This document shows, one piece after another, positions 32,577 through 33,589 of a DNA stretch of 33,589 nucleotides. Every line of letters starts with the position of its first letter. The stretch's first letter is position 1. Under the pieces are notes generated by a model that was not told the origin of the DNA, did not search any database, and saw nothing but the letters and a program-made list of their open reading frames with translations. The stretch is from the NCBI RefSeq assembly GCF_000720115.1, contig NZ_JOIR01000053.1:1-33589 (forward strand), read 5' to 3'. This DNA is from Streptomyces sp. NRRL F-2580. GTDB taxonomy: Bacteria > Actinomycetota > Actinomycetes > Streptomycetales > Streptomycetaceae. The translations under genes were made by a program, and so were the position numbers.

Positions 32577-33515
32577 ATGGCCACCACCCTTCCCGCCCCC
32601 ACCGTCTCCGTCACCAAGATCGGCGGCCGCATCGGCGCCGAGATCGGCGGCGTACGGCTCGGCGGCGACCTGCCCGACGGCACCGTCGCCGAGATCCGCG
32701 CCGCCCTCCTCGCGCACAAGGTCGTCTTCTTCCGCGGCCAGGACCACCTCGACGAGGCCTCCCACGAGGCCTTCGCCGAGCTGCTCGGCGCACCCGTCGC
32801 GCACCCCACCGTCCCCTCCGCGGACGGCCGTTACGCCCTCGGCATCGACTCCCACCACGGCGCCCGCGCCAACCAGTGGCACACCGACGTCACCTTCGTC
32901 CCCGCCTACCCCGCCTTCTCCGTCCTCCGCGCCGTCACCATCCCCCCGTACGGCGGCAACACCCTCTGGGCCAACACCGCCACCGCCTACGGCAACCTCC
33001 CCGAGCCGCTCCGCGCCCTCGCCGACAGCCTGCGCGCCGTGCACTCCAACGAGTACGACTACGCCGCGCTCAAGCCCGACGCCCTCCCCGAGGCCCTGGC
33101 CCAGTACCGCGAGGTGTTCACCTCCACCAAGTTCCTCACCGAGCACCCGGTGGTCCGCGTCCACCCCGAGACAGGCGAACGCACCCTGCTGCTCGGCAAC
33201 TTCGTCCAGCGGATCAAGGGCCTCACCGGCCGCGACTCCCGCGTCCTCCAGGACCTCTTCCAGTCGCACATCGAGAGCCCCGAGAACACCGTCCGCTGGC
33301 AGTGGCAGACGGGCGACGTCGCGATCTGGGACAACCGCGCGACCCAGCACTACGGCGTGGACGACTCCGACGACCACGAGCGCACCCTGCGCCGCGTCAC
33401 CGTCGACGGCGACGTCCCGGTCGGTCCCGACGGCGAGCCCTCCCGCCTGATCAGCCCGGAGACCGTCCCGGACCCCGCCTTCGGCATCCCGTCCGGCGCC
33501 TCCACAACTGCCTGA
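32577..33515 (+). CDS. TauD/TfdA-family alpha-ketoglutarate-dependent dioxygenase
   Basis: A 312-residue non-heme Fe(II), 2-oxoglutarate-dependent oxygenase of the TauD family. The iron triad is visible as His102-x-Asp104 (NQWHTDVTF) and a distal His near 258 ([10 protein letters not shown]); the 2-oxoglutarate-binding Arg is in [12 protein letters not shown]. TauD-type landmarks [23 protein letters not shown] and [15 protein letters not shown] are present. TauD releases sulfite from taurine; relatives act on other sulfonates, alkyl sulfates or unrelated substrates, so the substrate is open. ATG 32577 has AGGGAG upstream. No sulfonate transporter is in the window. Confidence 0.93.
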   Translation: MATTLPAPTVSVTKIGGRIGAEIGGVRLGGDLPDGTVAEIRAALLAHKVVFFRGQDHLDEASHEAFAELLGAPVAHPTVPSADGRYALGIDSHHGARANQWHTDVTFVPAYPAFSVLRAVTIPPYGGNTLWANTATAYGNLPEPLRALADSLRAVHSNEYDYAALKPDALPEALAQYREVFTSTKFLTEHPVVRVHPETGERTLLLGNFVQRIKGLTGRDSRVLQDLFQSHIESPENTVRWQWQTGDVAIWDNRATQHYGVDDSDDHERTLRRVTVDGDVPVGPDGEPSRLISPETVPDPAFGIPSGASTTA

Positions 33516-33589
33516 CCGCCACGCCTGACCGGCCCCGCCTGACCGCCTCCGCCTGCTCGACCCCGTTCCGCCCCGCCCAGCACCCCCCC

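Noticed and set aside
31384..33450. Repeat protein encoded by long frames through the tandem repeats
   Set aside because: Unit lengths of 110, 111, 112 and 115 bp change the frame between units, and the frame continues out of phase through the dioxygenase gene.

Overview
The window is high-GC actinobacterial chromosome, almost certainly from a Streptomyces or a close relative. Codons are strongly G/C-ending, several promoters are of the TTGACC type, and the families present are typical of streptomycetes: PQQ-propeller Ser/Thr kinases, a LmbU-type regulator and an MMPL exporter. No rRNA, tRNA, insertion sequence or CRISPR array was recognised.

Region 1 (1 to about 12.9 kb, probably to 15.6 kb) is one end of a hybrid polyketide/nonribosomal-peptide gene cluster. 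A type I PKS gene runs off the left edge. It holds a loading module (shrunken, inactive KS-like domain, AT, ACP) and module 1 (KS, methylmalonyl-type AT, DH, start of the KR region). A P450 gene lies just upstream in the same operon. Then come a LmbU/NovE-family regulator, a divergent pair matching the two piperazic-acid enzymes (KtzT/PzbB-like piperazate synthase and KtzI/PzbA-like ornithine N5-hydroxylase), an MbtH-like protein and an orphan acetylglutamate kinase. Together these point to a piperazate-containing acylated peptide, for example of the azinothricin/polyoxypeptin/aurantimycin type; the product is an inference. All three divergent intergenic regions of the cluster carry the same 24-bp dyad, CGCTGTCC-N8-GGACRG, which looks like the operator of a cluster-wide regulator. 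Two very short ORFs with strong ribosome binding sites precede the P450-PKS operon and argB.

Region 2 (12.9 to 15.7 kb) is an MMPL transporter preceded by an array of TGGCGCCA palindromes.

Region 3 (15.7 to 22.7 kb) reads leftwards: an Lrp/AsnC regulator, a PQQ-propeller kinase, a pseudokinase that has lost every catalytic motif, and a second PQQ-propeller kinase. An asparaginase gene is divergent from the Lrp gene.

Region 4 (22.8 to 27.9 kb) is the mutA-mutB-meaB operon for adenosylcobalamin-dependent methylmalonyl-CoA mutase and its G-protein chaperone. It is core metabolism that could also feed the methylmalonyl-using PKS.

Region 5 (28 to 33.6 kb) has a small secreted protein, a hypothetical protein, a MerR-type regulator fused to a DNA-polymerase sliding-clamp-like domain with a 19-bp-spacer promoter, a putative leaderless cysteine-rich leader ORF, about 1.5 kb of non-coding imperfect tandem repeats (periods near 40 and 110 bp), and a TauD-family dioxygenase.
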